Assembly: GCA_902768435.1 (NCBI GenBank)
Contig: CACXLJ010000004.1
Span: 37,758-101,757 of the forward strand
Length of the DNA stretch: 64,000 bases
Reading direction: 5' to 3'
Source of the DNA: an uncultured Bacteroidales bacterium
Lineage (GTDB): Bacteria; Bacteroidota; Bacteroidia; Bacteroidales; Muribaculaceae
In this document: positions 18,966-26,833 of the stretch, in pieces
How the letters are laid out: each line of letters begins with the position of its first letter
Numbering within the stretch: position 1 is the stretch's first letter
Notes under the pieces: generated by a model
Databases searched by the model: none
What the model saw: only the letters and a program-made list of their open reading frames with translations
Told to the model about the DNA's origin: nothing
Position numbers and translations under genes: made by a program

Positions 18966-19910
18966 TCAGATGAGGTATTGCGAGCTGATTGCCTCGTTGT
19001 TGTGCACACGCATCATGGTGTCGGCAAAAAGTTGGGCAATGCTCACGATGGTTGCTTTGGGGCAGCGTGCCGTGTCGAAGGGAATTGAGTTGGTGAAAAT
19101 CACTTCGGCAAGTGCGCTGTCGGTGACGCGTTCGCATGCCGGTCCACTCATCAATGCGTGCGAGGCAAGAGCTCTCACCGAGCGTGCTCCGGCTTCCTTC
19201 ATCACATTAGCTGCCTTGCAAATGGTGCCTGCGGTGTCGATCATGTCGTCGACCAGCACCACATCCTTACCTTCAACATCGCCAATGATGGTCATCTTCT
19301 CAACCACATTGGCCTTGGCGCGCTGCTTGTGGCACAGCACGAGGGGCGAGTTGAAGTACTTGGCATAGGTGTTGGCACGCTTGGCACCACCCACATCGGG
19401 CGATGCGATGATCATGTCGTCGAGTTTCATCTTCTTGATGAATGGGATGAACACCGACGATGCATAAAGGTGATCGACGGGCACATTAAAAAAGCCCTGA
19501 ATCTGGTCGGCATGGAGGTCCATGGTGATCAGACGGTCAATGCCAGCTTTGCTCAAGAGGTCGGCAACCAGTTTGGCGGCAATCGACACACGGGGTTTGT
19601 CCTTGCGATCCTGTCGGGCCCAGCCAAAGTAGGGCACTACAGCAATCACGGTCTTGGCCGATGCGCGCTTAGCGGCGTCAATCATCAGCAGTAGTTCCAT
19701 GAGGTTGTCGCTGTTGGGGAAAGTAGATTGGATGAGGTAGACCTCGTCGCCGCGAATCGACTCCTCAAACGAGACTTCAAATTCGCCGTCGGCAAAGCGT
19801 TGAATGTTCATTTTGCCCAAAGGAATGTCCAGGCATTTGGAAATTTCTTGAGACAGGTACATGGATTTGGTTCCCGAGAAAATCTTGAAGGGCTGATTAG
19901 AATTGCTCAT
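18966..19910 (-). CDS. prs: Ribose-phosphate pyrophosphokinase
   Basis: 314 residues, the normal bacterial PrsA length. Makes PRPP from ribose-5-phosphate and ATP, feeding purine, pyrimidine, NAD, His and Trp synthesis. Key motifs: FSGTKSMYLSQEI at the N-terminus; flexible loop and ATP site YFGWARQDRKDKPR; DLHADQIQGFF; PRPP loop VVLVDDMIDTAGT. Cytoplasmic hexamer in known relatives. Monocistronic here: it has its own TAnnTTTG box and a strong terminator. Confidence 0.97.
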   Translation of the reverse strand: MSNSNQPFKIFSGTKSMYLSQEISKCLDIPLGKMNIQRFADGEFEVSFEESIRGDEVYLIQSTFPNSDNLMELLLMIDAAKRASAKTVIAVVPYFGWARQDRKDKPRVSIAAKLVADLLSKAGIDRLITMDLHADQIQGFFNVPVDHLYASSVFIPFIKKMKLDDMIIASPDVGGAKRANTYAKYFNSPLVLCHKQRAKANVVEKMTIIGDVEGKDVVLVDDMIDTAGTICKAANVMKEAGARSVRALASHALMSGPACERVTDSALAEVIFTNSIPFDTARCPKATIVSIAQLFADTMMRVHNNEAISSQYLI

Positions 19911-19949
19911 AGTTTTTTTAGGCTATTTTATGGCTGTTAAATGATAGTG

Positions 19950-19957
19950 CAAATTTA
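19950..19957 (-). promoter_or_regulatory. Bacteroidetes -7 box for prs
   Basis: The minus strand reads TAAATTTG, 39 bases before the prs start codon. The -33 box is not obvious. Confidence 0.45.
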
Positions 19958-20019
19958 AGAAATTTTCGGAGATTTGAACGAGAAATAATCTCACAATTTA
20001 TTAACAAATATCAAAAAAA

Positions 20020-21693
20020 TCATTTGAATTTCCAGAACACCACGCTAAGTGGCTGAATTGAAATGGTTAAGGGTTTTTGGTGGGAAAATGTCATGACGGC
20101 TTTCTTGCGCGAAATGAGTTCCACGCCCTTTTTTTCGTCTGGAGCGATGTCCAGGTGCTGGAATGCGTGCTCAGGCACATGCACATTGCACACGGCCTCG
20201 TGGTCATCGAAGTTAGCCACTACTAATATCGTCTCATTCTTGTGGTGACGCAAAAATGCATATTGCTTATTGGGGTTGAGCGAGTTGTAGTTCACATACA
20301 TCAGGTCGTAGAACTCGCCTTCGGCAATGGCAGGTTCGGTGTGGCAAGTCTTCAAGATGCTGGCATAAGTGTTGCGCAACGCCTTCTCGTTGTCGGTGAG
20401 CAGCATGCTGTTGCATCGTCCGCGGTTGTACCAGCGCTGTATTGTATCAACGGCGATATAGTCGAAAATCGATGTCCTTCCATCATCTCCACTAAACCCG
20501 GTGGCACCTTCGGCCCGTTCACCCAGTTCTTGCCCTGCGTAGAGCATGAACGGACAGCGCGATATGGCGGCGCTCACTGCCAATGCGGGGATGGCCTTCT
20601 TCGCATCACCTGCAAAATGAACCGATGCAATGCGTTGCTCATCGTGGTTCTCAAGGAAGTTAAGCATGTGGTCTTGCAACCCCTCGATGGTTTGCCAGCA
20701 GCCTGTGATGGCGCTGGCAGGCGCTTGACCGCACACGACAGCTCGCAAGGTGTCATAGAGTGTCACTTTGTCATACAAATAATCGAAGTGTCCACGATCT
20801 ATGTAGTCATGATACAATCCTGTGTCATAGATTTCGGCAATGAACACGATGTGCGGGAATTCTTCTTTCACCTGGTCGATGGCCCAGCGCCAAAACTCCA
20901 CAGGCACCATGTGCGCCATGTCGCAACGGAAAGCGTCGACACCCTTGCCTGCCCAGAACTTCAGGATGTGCAGCATCTTGTGCCAGGTCGATGGAACGGG
21001 GTAGAAGTAGCAGCAGTTGCACCCTGGGTCGATGCCGTAGTTGAGTTTCACGGTCTCGTACCAGTCGTTAATGCTTGGGTTCTCGCGGTAGCAGTCGTTA
21101 CCGGTTGCTTTAGCAGGATGCTCGCTATATTGTTTCCCGTTGTCGCATGATACGGGCGGCACAAAGTCATGCCCGGTGATATAGTAGAAATTATTGTCGG
21201 GCGCAAAGAAGCGCTCGATGTTGTCGTTCTCGCCCAAGTCTGATACCCCTTTGGGCTTAGCATCGGAGCGATACTCCCTTGCCACATGGTTGGGCACAAA
21301 GTCAATCACCACCTTCAATCCGGCATCATGAGTGCGTTGCACGAGCAGTTCAAACTCTTGCATGCGATGTGGCACATCAACGGCTAAATCGGGGTCAATG
21401 TCATAGTAATCTCGGATTGCGTAAGGCGAACCTGCGTTTCCTTTAACAACTTGACTATTACTTGATTCAATGCCAAAACTTGAATAATCACTTTTAGTCG
21501 CATGTTCAATCACGCCTGTGTACCACACATGGGTCGTACCCAAAGCTTTTATCGAGCGCAGCACATGGGGAGTGATGTGGTTCAATTTGCCCACGCCATT
21601 TTGCTCAATGGTGCCGTTAAACTGGTTTTTATCATTGGTGTTGGTAAACCAGCGAGGCATCAGTTGGTAGATGATGATTTTCTCTTCTGCCAT
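20020..21693 (-). CDS. Cytoplasmic GH13 alpha-amylase family enzyme
   Basis: 557 residues from the Met at 21693. An upstream in-frame Met at 21735 is rejected because that stretch contains the T-tract of the oadB terminator. GH13 (beta/alpha)8 barrel: VIDFVPNHVAREY (region I), DAFRCDMAH with nucleophile Asp258 (region II), VFIAEIYD with acid/base Glu287 (region III), FLENHDEQR with Asp351 (region IV). A C-terminal beta domain follows (YAFLRHHKNETILVVANFDD). No signal peptide, so it acts inside the cell, probably on imported malto-oligosaccharides or glycogen-derived glucans. This fits with the glycogen synthase and phosphorylase encoded 8 kb away. Confidence 0.9.
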   Translation of the reverse strand: MAEEKIIIYQLMPRWFTNTNDKNQFNGTIEQNGVGKLNHITPHVLRSIKALGTTHVWYTGVIEHATKSDYSSFGIESSNSQVVKGNAGSPYAIRDYYDIDPDLAVDVPHRMQEFELLVQRTHDAGLKVVIDFVPNHVAREYRSDAKPKGVSDLGENDNIERFFAPDNNFYYITGHDFVPPVSCDNGKQYSEHPAKATGNDCYRENPSINDWYETVKLNYGIDPGCNCCYFYPVPSTWHKMLHILKFWAGKGVDAFRCDMAHMVPVEFWRWAIDQVKEEFPHIVFIAEIYDTGLYHDYIDRGHFDYLYDKVTLYDTLRAVVCGQAPASAITGCWQTIEGLQDHMLNFLENHDEQRIASVHFAGDAKKAIPALAVSAAISRCPFMLYAGQELGERAEGATGFSGDDGRTSIFDYIAVDTIQRWYNRGRCNSMLLTDNEKALRNTYASILKTCHTEPAIAEGEFYDLMYVNYNSLNPNKQYAFLRHHKNETILVVANFDDHEAVCNVHVPEHAFQHLDIAPDEKKGVELISRKKAVMTFSHQKPLTISIQPLSVVFWKFK

Positions 21694-21712
21694 ATTAGGT
21701 GTCGGAAAATGT

Positions 21713-21751
21713 TTCAAAAAAATATAGGCGAACAAGATTGTCCGCCTATAT
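21713..21751 (-). terminator. Terminator of the methylmalonyl-CoA decarboxylase operon
   Basis: 9-bp stem ATATAGGCG (21722-21730) and CGCCTATAT (21743-21751). On the minus strand it is followed by TTTTTTTGAAAC. It lies 32 bases after the oadB stop codon and just upstream of the amylase start. Confidence 0.85.
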
Positions 21752-21783
21752 ATATTAAATAATGTGTGTCATCTTTGTCATGT

Positions 21784-22938
21784 TTATCCCAAGAATCCAA
21801 GAAGCACACCGGCGGCAACTGCCGAGCCAATCACACCAGCCACATTCGGGCCCATGGCGTGCATGAGCAGGTAGTTGCTGGGGTCGTACTTCAGACCTAC
21901 GTCATTACTGATACGAGCAGCCATAGGCACTGCACTCACACCGGCATTGCCAATGAGGGGATTCAACTTCTGATCCTTAGGCAGGAACAAGTTGAAGAGC
22001 TTGACGAAAAGCACGCCAGAGCAAGAGGCTATCACAAATGCGCAGAAGCCCAGGAAGAAGATAAAGATGGTGTCAGCAGTGAGGAACTCCGAAGCCTGAG
22101 TAGATGCACCCACTGTCATTCCTAGCACAATGGTTACAATGTCGGTCATGGCATTGCTGGCTGTCTTGGCCAAACGTGTGGTGACACCACTCTCTCGCAA
22201 CAGATTTCCGAAGAAGAGCATACCCAGCAGAGGTAAGCCCGAAGGCACGAAGAAGCATGTGAGCAACAGGCCGAAGATGGGGAACAGTATCTTCTCGGTT
22301 TGGCTCACCTTGCGTGCGGGTTTCATCTTAATCTTGCGCTCTTTGTTTGTGGTGAGTAAGCGCATGACAGGAGGCTGAATCACAGGAACAAGAGCCATAT
22401 AGGAGTAAGCACACACGGCGATAGCTCCCATGAGATTGGGAGCCAATTTCCCCGACAGGAAGATGGCTGTAGGACCATCAGCTCCGCCAATAATTGCGAT
22501 AGCGCCTGCTTGATCGGGCATGAAGCCAATAGCCAAGGCAATCATGTAGGCTCCAAAGATACCAAACTGAGCAGCGGCACCCACAAGCATGAGCTTGGGA
22601 TTTGCGAGAAGTGCCGTAAAGTCGGTCATGGCGCCAATGCCCAAGAAAATGAGCGGAGGATACCATCCCTTAACGACACCTTGATATAGGATATTGAGCA
22701 CCGACCCTTCCTCGTAGATTCCAATCTCGTTACCGGGCTGGAACGGAATGTTGCCAATGAGGATACCAAAGCCGATGGGAACGAGCAACATGGGCTCAAA
22801 ATCATGTTTGATGGCCAAATAAATAAACAGCAGGCCAACGCAAATCATGATAAGGTTTGGCCATGTGCAATTGGCAAAACCGGTGAAATTCCAGAATTGC
22901 TCAAGATTGCTGGTTAAGAAACTTTCTAGTAGTACCAT
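21784..22938 (-). CDS. oadB: Na+-transporting decarboxylase, beta subunit (OadB/MmdB)
   Basis: 384 residues, polytopic membrane protein with roughly ten hydrophobic segments. This is the sodium channel of biotin-dependent decarboxylases: it takes carboxybiotin, releases CO2 and exports Na+. Family hallmarks: [68 protein letters not shown]. Last gene of mce - mmdA - oadG - biotin carrier - oadB, seven bases after the biotin carrier gene. In this setting it decarboxylates (S)-methylmalonyl-CoA-derived carboxybiotin in the succinate-to-propionate pathway. Confidence 0.95.
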   Translation of the reverse strand: MVLLESFLTSNLEQFWNFTGFANCTWPNLIMICVGLLFIYLAIKHDFEPMLLVPIGFGILIGNIPFQPGNEIGIYEEGSVLNILYQGVVKGWYPPLIFLGIGAMTDFTALLANPKLMLVGAAAQFGIFGAYMIALAIGFMPDQAGAIAIIGGADGPTAIFLSGKLAPNLMGAIAVCAYSYMALVPVIQPPVMRLLTTNKERKIKMKPARKVSQTEKILFPIFGLLLTCFFVPSGLPLLGMLFFGNLLRESGVTTRLAKTASNAMTDIVTIVLGMTVGASTQASEFLTADTIFIFFLGFCAFVIASCSGVLFVKLFNLFLPKDQKLNPLIGNAGVSAVPMAARISNDVGLKYDPSNYLLMHAMGPNVAGVIGSAVAAGVLLGFLG

Positions 22939-22945
22939 AGCCTAA

Positions 22946-23380
22946 TTAACCAATTACCATGATTGTAGTGCCTTCAAGCACTGAATCTTCTTTTGCTACA
23001 TTAATCGACTTGACAACGCCATCTTTTCCGGCATGAATCTCGTTACCCATTTTCATTGCTTCGAGAATGCAAACCACATCTGAGGCCTTCACCTGCTGGC
23101 CTTCTTTGACGTAAATCTCCTTGATAGTACCAGGCAGAGGCGACTCTATGACGTAGTCGCCAGCACCCGCGGCCACTTGTTTCTTTGCTGGTTGTGGTGC
23201 TGCTGCAGGCGCACTTGTCTCAACTGGTGTGCGTTTCACCACCTTCGAGACCTTAGGCATATCTTCGAGCTCCACTTCATATTGGGCACCATTCACCTGA
23301 ATCTGGGCAATGTTGTCCTGAATATCGCCTACGGCAACCTTGTATTCATTGCCGTTGATTTTATATTTGTATTCTTTCAT
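22946..23380 (-). CDS. Biotin carboxyl carrier subunit (gamma) of methylmalonyl-CoA decarboxylase
   Basis: 144 residues. An N-terminal beta-rich part (YKYKINGNEYKV) is joined by an Ala/Pro/Lys linker (SAPAAAPQPAKKQ, about 60-75) to a biotinyl domain with the biotinylation motif EAMKM (Lys is the attachment site) and the flanking Pro-Gly of ESPLPGTIKEI. It shuttles CO2 from the MmdA active site to the OadB membrane subunit. The linker is typical of mobile carrier domains. It lies between oadG and oadB in the same operon. Confidence 0.93.
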   Translation of the reverse strand: MKEYKYKINGNEYKVAVGDIQDNIAQIQVNGAQYEVELEDMPKVSKVVKRTPVETSAPAAAPQPAKKQVAAGAGDYVIESPLPGTIKEIYVKEGQQVKASDVVCILEAMKMGNEIHAGKDGVVKSINVAKEDSVLEGTTIMVIG

Positions 23381-23423
23381 TTGTGTTTTTAAATTTATGA
23401 TTAGAATTGAACTTGCATTCGTG

Positions 23424-24416
23424 TTATCTCTTGACGGGGACTATGCGCATCATTCTTGCTTTAGATGACCATGCAGTGTTAGCGTCGCGATTGAAAGTGA
23501 GCACGCCACTCTCCTCGTCATGAGAATTGAAATGCTGATAGAGTGCCATGCAGATGGCTGCAATAGCCTCGTGTTCGGTGCCTGAAGCCGTGGGGGGCAC
23601 ATCGGCCACGTTGTCGGTGGTGACGGGCGAGGTGGGCTTATTCTGCTTGTTTGCGGCCTTGTTAGCCTTGCCAAAGAGCCAGAACAAGATGCTGAGCATG
23701 AGCAAAGCCGAAAACACGATAAGCATAGCAACGACAGAAATAATAAACCCGTGAGAATCTTCTTTGGCAAACTTCTCAATATTCTCGTTCACCACACCCA
23801 AGTTATATTTTCCAGGGGTGATGGCCGTGACATCGGTGGCACCGTCACGCACGCCCCAAGCTTCGGAGTCCATTTTGCCGTCAATGAGTTTGCTCTGCCC
23901 GTCAGCTTTTAGTGCAAAGGTGCAGTTAGCTGGCAAATTAGCAGGGATGTTCACCACATCCACCAAATCACCGTTAACGTCATACAGGTAGAGGCTATTT
24001 TCTTTGCCCGGTTCAATTTTAAATGACAGATGCAACGCACCCAAAGCCGAGTTGCCGTCGGCAAAGAAAACCACATGAGAGCGTGGAGCAAGTTTTGTGG
24101 CCACGTCTCCACGAGGTATCTCATAAAGCACGTCGGGGTGCGCGGCAGCATATTCATTGAGGTAATCCTTGGGCTTTTTGCCACCCAAATTGCTCATATC
24201 AATGGGTTGGTTTGCGATGAACATCTGCTCCATACCCACAGTGCTATAAGAGCTGTTGAACACCTCAATCCATGCGCTGCGATGGCCTGTTTGGTCAATC
24301 AGGTTGCTATCGTTTTGCGTCATCACCTCGTTAAAGCGCAAGTCCATGCGACCTTGTGCCGAGGCAATGAAACCTGTAACAGCAACCAATAGTGACAGTA
24401 TAATACCTTTTTTCAT
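23424..24416 (-). CDS. OadG-family (delta) subunit with N-terminal lamin-tail-like domain
   Basis: 330 residues from the Met at 24416 (a Met at 24425 is also in frame). Signal peptide to SAQG; then a lamin-tail-like (LTD) beta domain, about 25-150 (RFNEVMTQNDSNLIDQTG, SAWIEVFNSSYSTVG, SHVVFFADGN); then a single membrane segment (ISVVAMLIVFSALLMLSILF) typical of OadG; then a cytoplasmic tail with HEAIAAICMALYQHF and RMMRIVPVKR. Canonical OadG (~80 residues) is only the membrane segment and tail that assembles the decarboxylase. The long extracytoplasmic part is an extension I know from Bacteroidetes, of unknown purpose. Confidence 0.85.
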   Translation of the reverse strand: MKKGIILSLLVAVTGFIASAQGRMDLRFNEVMTQNDSNLIDQTGHRSAWIEVFNSSYSTVGMEQMFIANQPIDMSNLGGKKPKDYLNEYAAAHPDVLYEIPRGDVATKLAPRSHVVFFADGNSALGALHLSFKIEPGKENSLYLYDVNGDLVDVVNIPANLPANCTFALKADGQSKLIDGKMDSEAWGVRDGATDVTAITPGKYNLGVVNENIEKFAKEDSHGFIISVVAMLIVFSALLMLSILFWLFGKANKAANKQNKPTSPVTTDNVADVPPTASGTEHEAIAAICMALYQHFNSHDEESGVLTFNRDANTAWSSKARMMRIVPVKR

Positions 24417-24431
24417 AGTAAGCATGCTTTA

Positions 24432-26045
24432 TTACAAAGGAATATTGCCGTGCTTCTTGGCGGGATTATTGTACTTTTTGGTGCGAAGCTGCTCCAAAGC
24501 ACGAATCACGCGGAAGCGCGTATTGCGAGGCTCTATCACGTCATCAATATAGCCATATTTGGCTGCATTGTAGGGCGTGCAGAACAGGTCGTTATATTCC
24601 TGTTCTTTTTCCTCAATGAATTTCTTGTTTTCTTCCATGATTTCCTTGGCCTTGGCCTCGTCACCAGCCTCTTTGGCCTCGGCGGCGGCAGTCTTGGCGG
24701 CCTTCATCTCCTTGGCATAGAGAATTCCGGCGGCACCGGCAGCACCCATCACGGCAATTTCGGCGCTGGGCCAAGCGTAGTTCATGTCACCACGCAACTG
24801 CTTGCAGCTCATCACGATGTGACTACCACCATAGCTCTTGCGCAGTGTGACAGTCACTTTGGGCACGCTAGCTTCGCCGTATGCGTAGAGCAGCTTAGCG
24901 CCATTGAGAATCACGGCATTATACTCTTGTCCTGTACCGGGAAGGAATCCGGGCACATCAACAAGTGTGACAAGTGGAATGTTGAACGCATCGCAGAAAC
25001 GTACAAAACGACCACCTTTCTTCGAAGCGTTAACATCGAGCACGCCAGCCATGTGCTGAGGTTGATTGGCAACTACGCCCACGGCTTGACCGTTGAATCG
25101 TGCAAAGCCCACTATAATGTTCTTGGCAAAGTCACGATGCACCTCCAGGAACTCACCGTTATCCACTATTGCGCCAATCACATCATACATATTGTAGGGG
25201 TCGTTAGCGCTTTCAGGTATGATATTATTAAGAGCATCCTCAACGCGATCAATCGGGTCGTTGCACTCCTGGCGTGGAGCTTCTTCCATGTTGTTGCTGG
25301 GCATATAACTCAGCAGTCGTTTAATGGTTTCTATCACCTCTTCTTCGGTATCGCAAGCAAAGTGGGTTACACCACTCTTTTGAGCATGCACGGTGGCACC
25401 ACCCAGTTGCTCTTGAGTCACATTCTCACCGGTAACGGTCTTGACCACAGCAGGACCAGTAAGGAACATGAATGAGGTTCCTTTTGCCATAAGTGTGAAG
25501 TCGGTTAGGGCAGGGGAGTACACTGCACCACCTGCGCAGGGGCCCAGGATGGCCGAAATCTGAGGAACTACACCGCTGGCGTCAATATTGCGTTGAAAAA
25601 TTTCAGCATAGCCGGCCAAAGCGTTAATTCCCTCTGGAATGCGAGCACCACCAGAGTCGTTGAGACCAATAATGGGGGCACCCTGCTTCATGGCAAGGTC
25701 CATCACTTTGCACATTTTCATGGCCATAGCTTCGCCCAAAGAGCCACCTATCACGGTAAAGTCTTGAGCAAAAACATACACTAAACGGCCGTTAACTGTA
25801 CCGTAGCCGGTAACCACGCCATCACCGGGAAAAGATTTCTTCTCTTGCCCGAAGTTGGTGCAGCGGTGACGTACAAACATGTCAAGTTCTTCGAAACTGC
25901 CCGGATCAAGGAGCATGTTTATTCTTTCGCGGGCTGTATATTTGCCCTTTTCGTGCTGCTTGGCAATGGCTTTCTCGCCACCGCCCATGCGAGCCTGAGC
26001 GCGCATGTCAATGAGCTGTTGGATTTTTTCGAGTTGCTTACTCAT
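24432..26045 (-). CDS. mmdA: Methylmalonyl-CoA decarboxylase alpha / propionyl-CoA carboxylase beta-type carboxyltransferase
   Basis: 537 residues from the Met at 26045 (MSKQLEKIQQLIDM), ten bases after the mce stop; a Met at 26075 would overlap mce and is less likely. Carboxyltransferase of the crotonase superfamily. Motifs: KYTARERINMLLDPGSFEEL, DSGGARIPEGINALAGY, GPCAGGAVYSPALTDF, VDVPGFLPGTGQEY, YGGSHIVMSCKQLRGD. A charged Ala/Lys/Glu segment (KAAKTAAAEAKEAGDEAKAK) near residues 455-500 is longer than in most homologues. Because OadB, OadG and a carrier but no biotin carboxylase follow in the operon, the expected reaction is decarboxylation of methylmalonyl-CoA to propionyl-CoA with Na+ export. 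Confidence 0.94.
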   Translation of the reverse strand: MSKQLEKIQQLIDMRAQARMGGGEKAIAKQHEKGKYTARERINMLLDPGSFEELDMFVRHRCTNFGQEKKSFPGDGVVTGYGTVNGRLVYVFAQDFTVIGGSLGEAMAMKMCKVMDLAMKQGAPIIGLNDSGGARIPEGINALAGYAEIFQRNIDASGVVPQISAILGPCAGGAVYSPALTDFTLMAKGTSFMFLTGPAVVKTVTGENVTQEQLGGATVHAQKSGVTHFACDTEEEVIETIKRLLSYMPSNNMEEAPRQECNDPIDRVEDALNNIIPESANDPYNMYDVIGAIVDNGEFLEVHRDFAKNIIVGFARFNGQAVGVVANQPQHMAGVLDVNASKKGGRFVRFCDAFNIPLVTLVDVPGFLPGTGQEYNAVILNGAKLLYAYGEASVPKVTVTLRKSYGGSHIVMSCKQLRGDMNYAWPSAEIAVMGAAGAAGILYAKEMKAAKTAAAEAKEAGDEAKAKEIMEENKKFIEEKEQEYNDLFCTPYNAAKYGYIDDVIEPRNTRFRVIRALEQLRTKKYNNPAKKHGNIPL

Positions 26046-26055
26046 TTCCTTATTC

Positions 26056-26475
26056 TTATTTGTTGGGATTTTCACAAAGTTCTACAAGCGCACCGCAAGT
26101 GGTCTTGGGGTGGAGGAAGGCGATGTTCAGGCCCTCTGCGCCTTTGCGAGGCTCTTTGTCGACCACACGGCCGCCTTTTTCCTGCACCTCGGCAAGTGCG
26201 TTGGCAACGCCGTCTTCTACTGCGAAGGCAATGTGCTGAATGCCGCCACGGCCGCCATTCTTCTCGATGAATTTAGCTATCGCGCTGTCAGGGCTGGTAG
26301 CTTCAAGAAGTTCGATCTTTGTCTGGCCCACTTTGAAGAAAGCGGTTTTCACGTGCTGATCTTCTACTTCTTCGATGGCGAAGCATTTGAAACCAAGTAA
26401 ATTCTCATAGAATGGGATAGCTTCTTCGAGCGAAGTAACTGCTATTCCTACATGTTCAATGTGTGAAATTTGCAT
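26056..26475 (-). CDS. mce: Methylmalonyl-CoA epimerase
   Basis: 139 residues from the Met at 26475 (MQISHIEHVGIAV). The frame is open much further upstream, to 26688, but that stretch is promoter-like AT-rich DNA and the family starts here. VOC/glyoxalase fold with metal ligands His7 (SHIEHVGIAV region), His in GGIQHIAFAVED and Glu in GALVELCE. Interconverts (R)- and (S)-methylmalonyl-CoA so that the product of methylmalonyl-CoA mutase can be used by the decarboxylase. First gene of the five-gene decarboxylase operon. Confidence 0.94.
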   Translation of the reverse strand: MQISHIEHVGIAVTSLEEAIPFYENLLGFKCFAIEEVEDQHVKTAFFKVGQTKIELLEATSPDSAIAKFIEKNGGRGGIQHIAFAVEDGVANALAEVQEKGGRVVDKEPRKGAEGLNIAFLHPKTTCGALVELCENPNK

Positions 26476-26570
26476 AGTGAGTTGTTTTAAAAAATTGTTA
26501 TTGAATAAATTGATGTTTTCGCTGTAACTTGGTGTGCCGCATTTCACGGCAATCCTTATAAAATAATGTG

Positions 26571-26578
26571 CAAATTTA
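26571..26578 (-). promoter_or_regulatory. Bacteroidetes -7 box for the mce-mmdA operon
   Basis: The minus strand reads TAAATTTG, 95 bases upstream of the mce start codon. It is the only TAnnTTTG match I see in this divergent region and points towards mce, not dnaK. Confidence 0.45.
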
Positions 26579-26707
26579 CTAAAAATTTCTTGATATCGCA
26601 GTGCTGTTTTACACAAATATGCGACTAAAGTTTCATAAAATATCATTAACAAGTGCAAAAAATGACCGATATGCCTCAACATTGGCAAAATAGGGCCATT
26701 TCACTAC

Positions 26708-26731
26708 TGACAGAGTGGCAGAATTATGTCA
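26708..26731 (+). promoter_or_regulatory. Candidate activator-binding site upstream of dnaK
   Basis: Inverted repeat TGACA (26708-26712), 14 bases, TGTCA (26727-26731), with an internal TGGCA (26716-26720). The TGACAG begins 48 bases upstream of the -24 box. A similar arrangement (TGACAG...TGACA...TGTCGC) lies 49 bases upstream of the groES -24 box. Candidate site for a sigma-54 enhancer-binding protein; inference from shared position and sequence. Confidence 0.45.
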
Positions 26732-26755
26732 CATTCTTTTGCATCGTCATTTATT

Positions 26756-26771
26756 TGGCACGGGGTTTGCT
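26756..26771 (+). promoter_or_regulatory. Sigma-54 (RpoN) type promoter of dnaK
   Basis: TGGCACGGGGTTTGCT is a perfect match to TGGCAC-N5-TTGCW, including the G that usually follows GGCAC. The -12 GC is at 26769-26770, predicting a transcript start near 26782 and a 52-base leader to the ATG at 26834. No TAnnTTTG box points to dnaK. The leader opens with a small hairpin (TGTCC 26782-26786, GGACA 26794-26798). Confidence 0.75.
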
Positions 26772-26833
26772 ATATTATTAGTGTCCGCAAGTGGGACAAT
26801 GACATTGTAAAAACATTAAAACAACACAATATT

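Noticed and set aside
21694..21735. N-terminal extension of the amylase gene
   Set aside because: The extension covers the T-tract of the oadB terminator; the Met at 21693 begins the conserved GH13 sequence.
26476..26688. N-terminal extension of mce
   Set aside because: Seventy extra codons with no similarity to the family lie in AT-rich promoter DNA that includes a TAAATTTG box.
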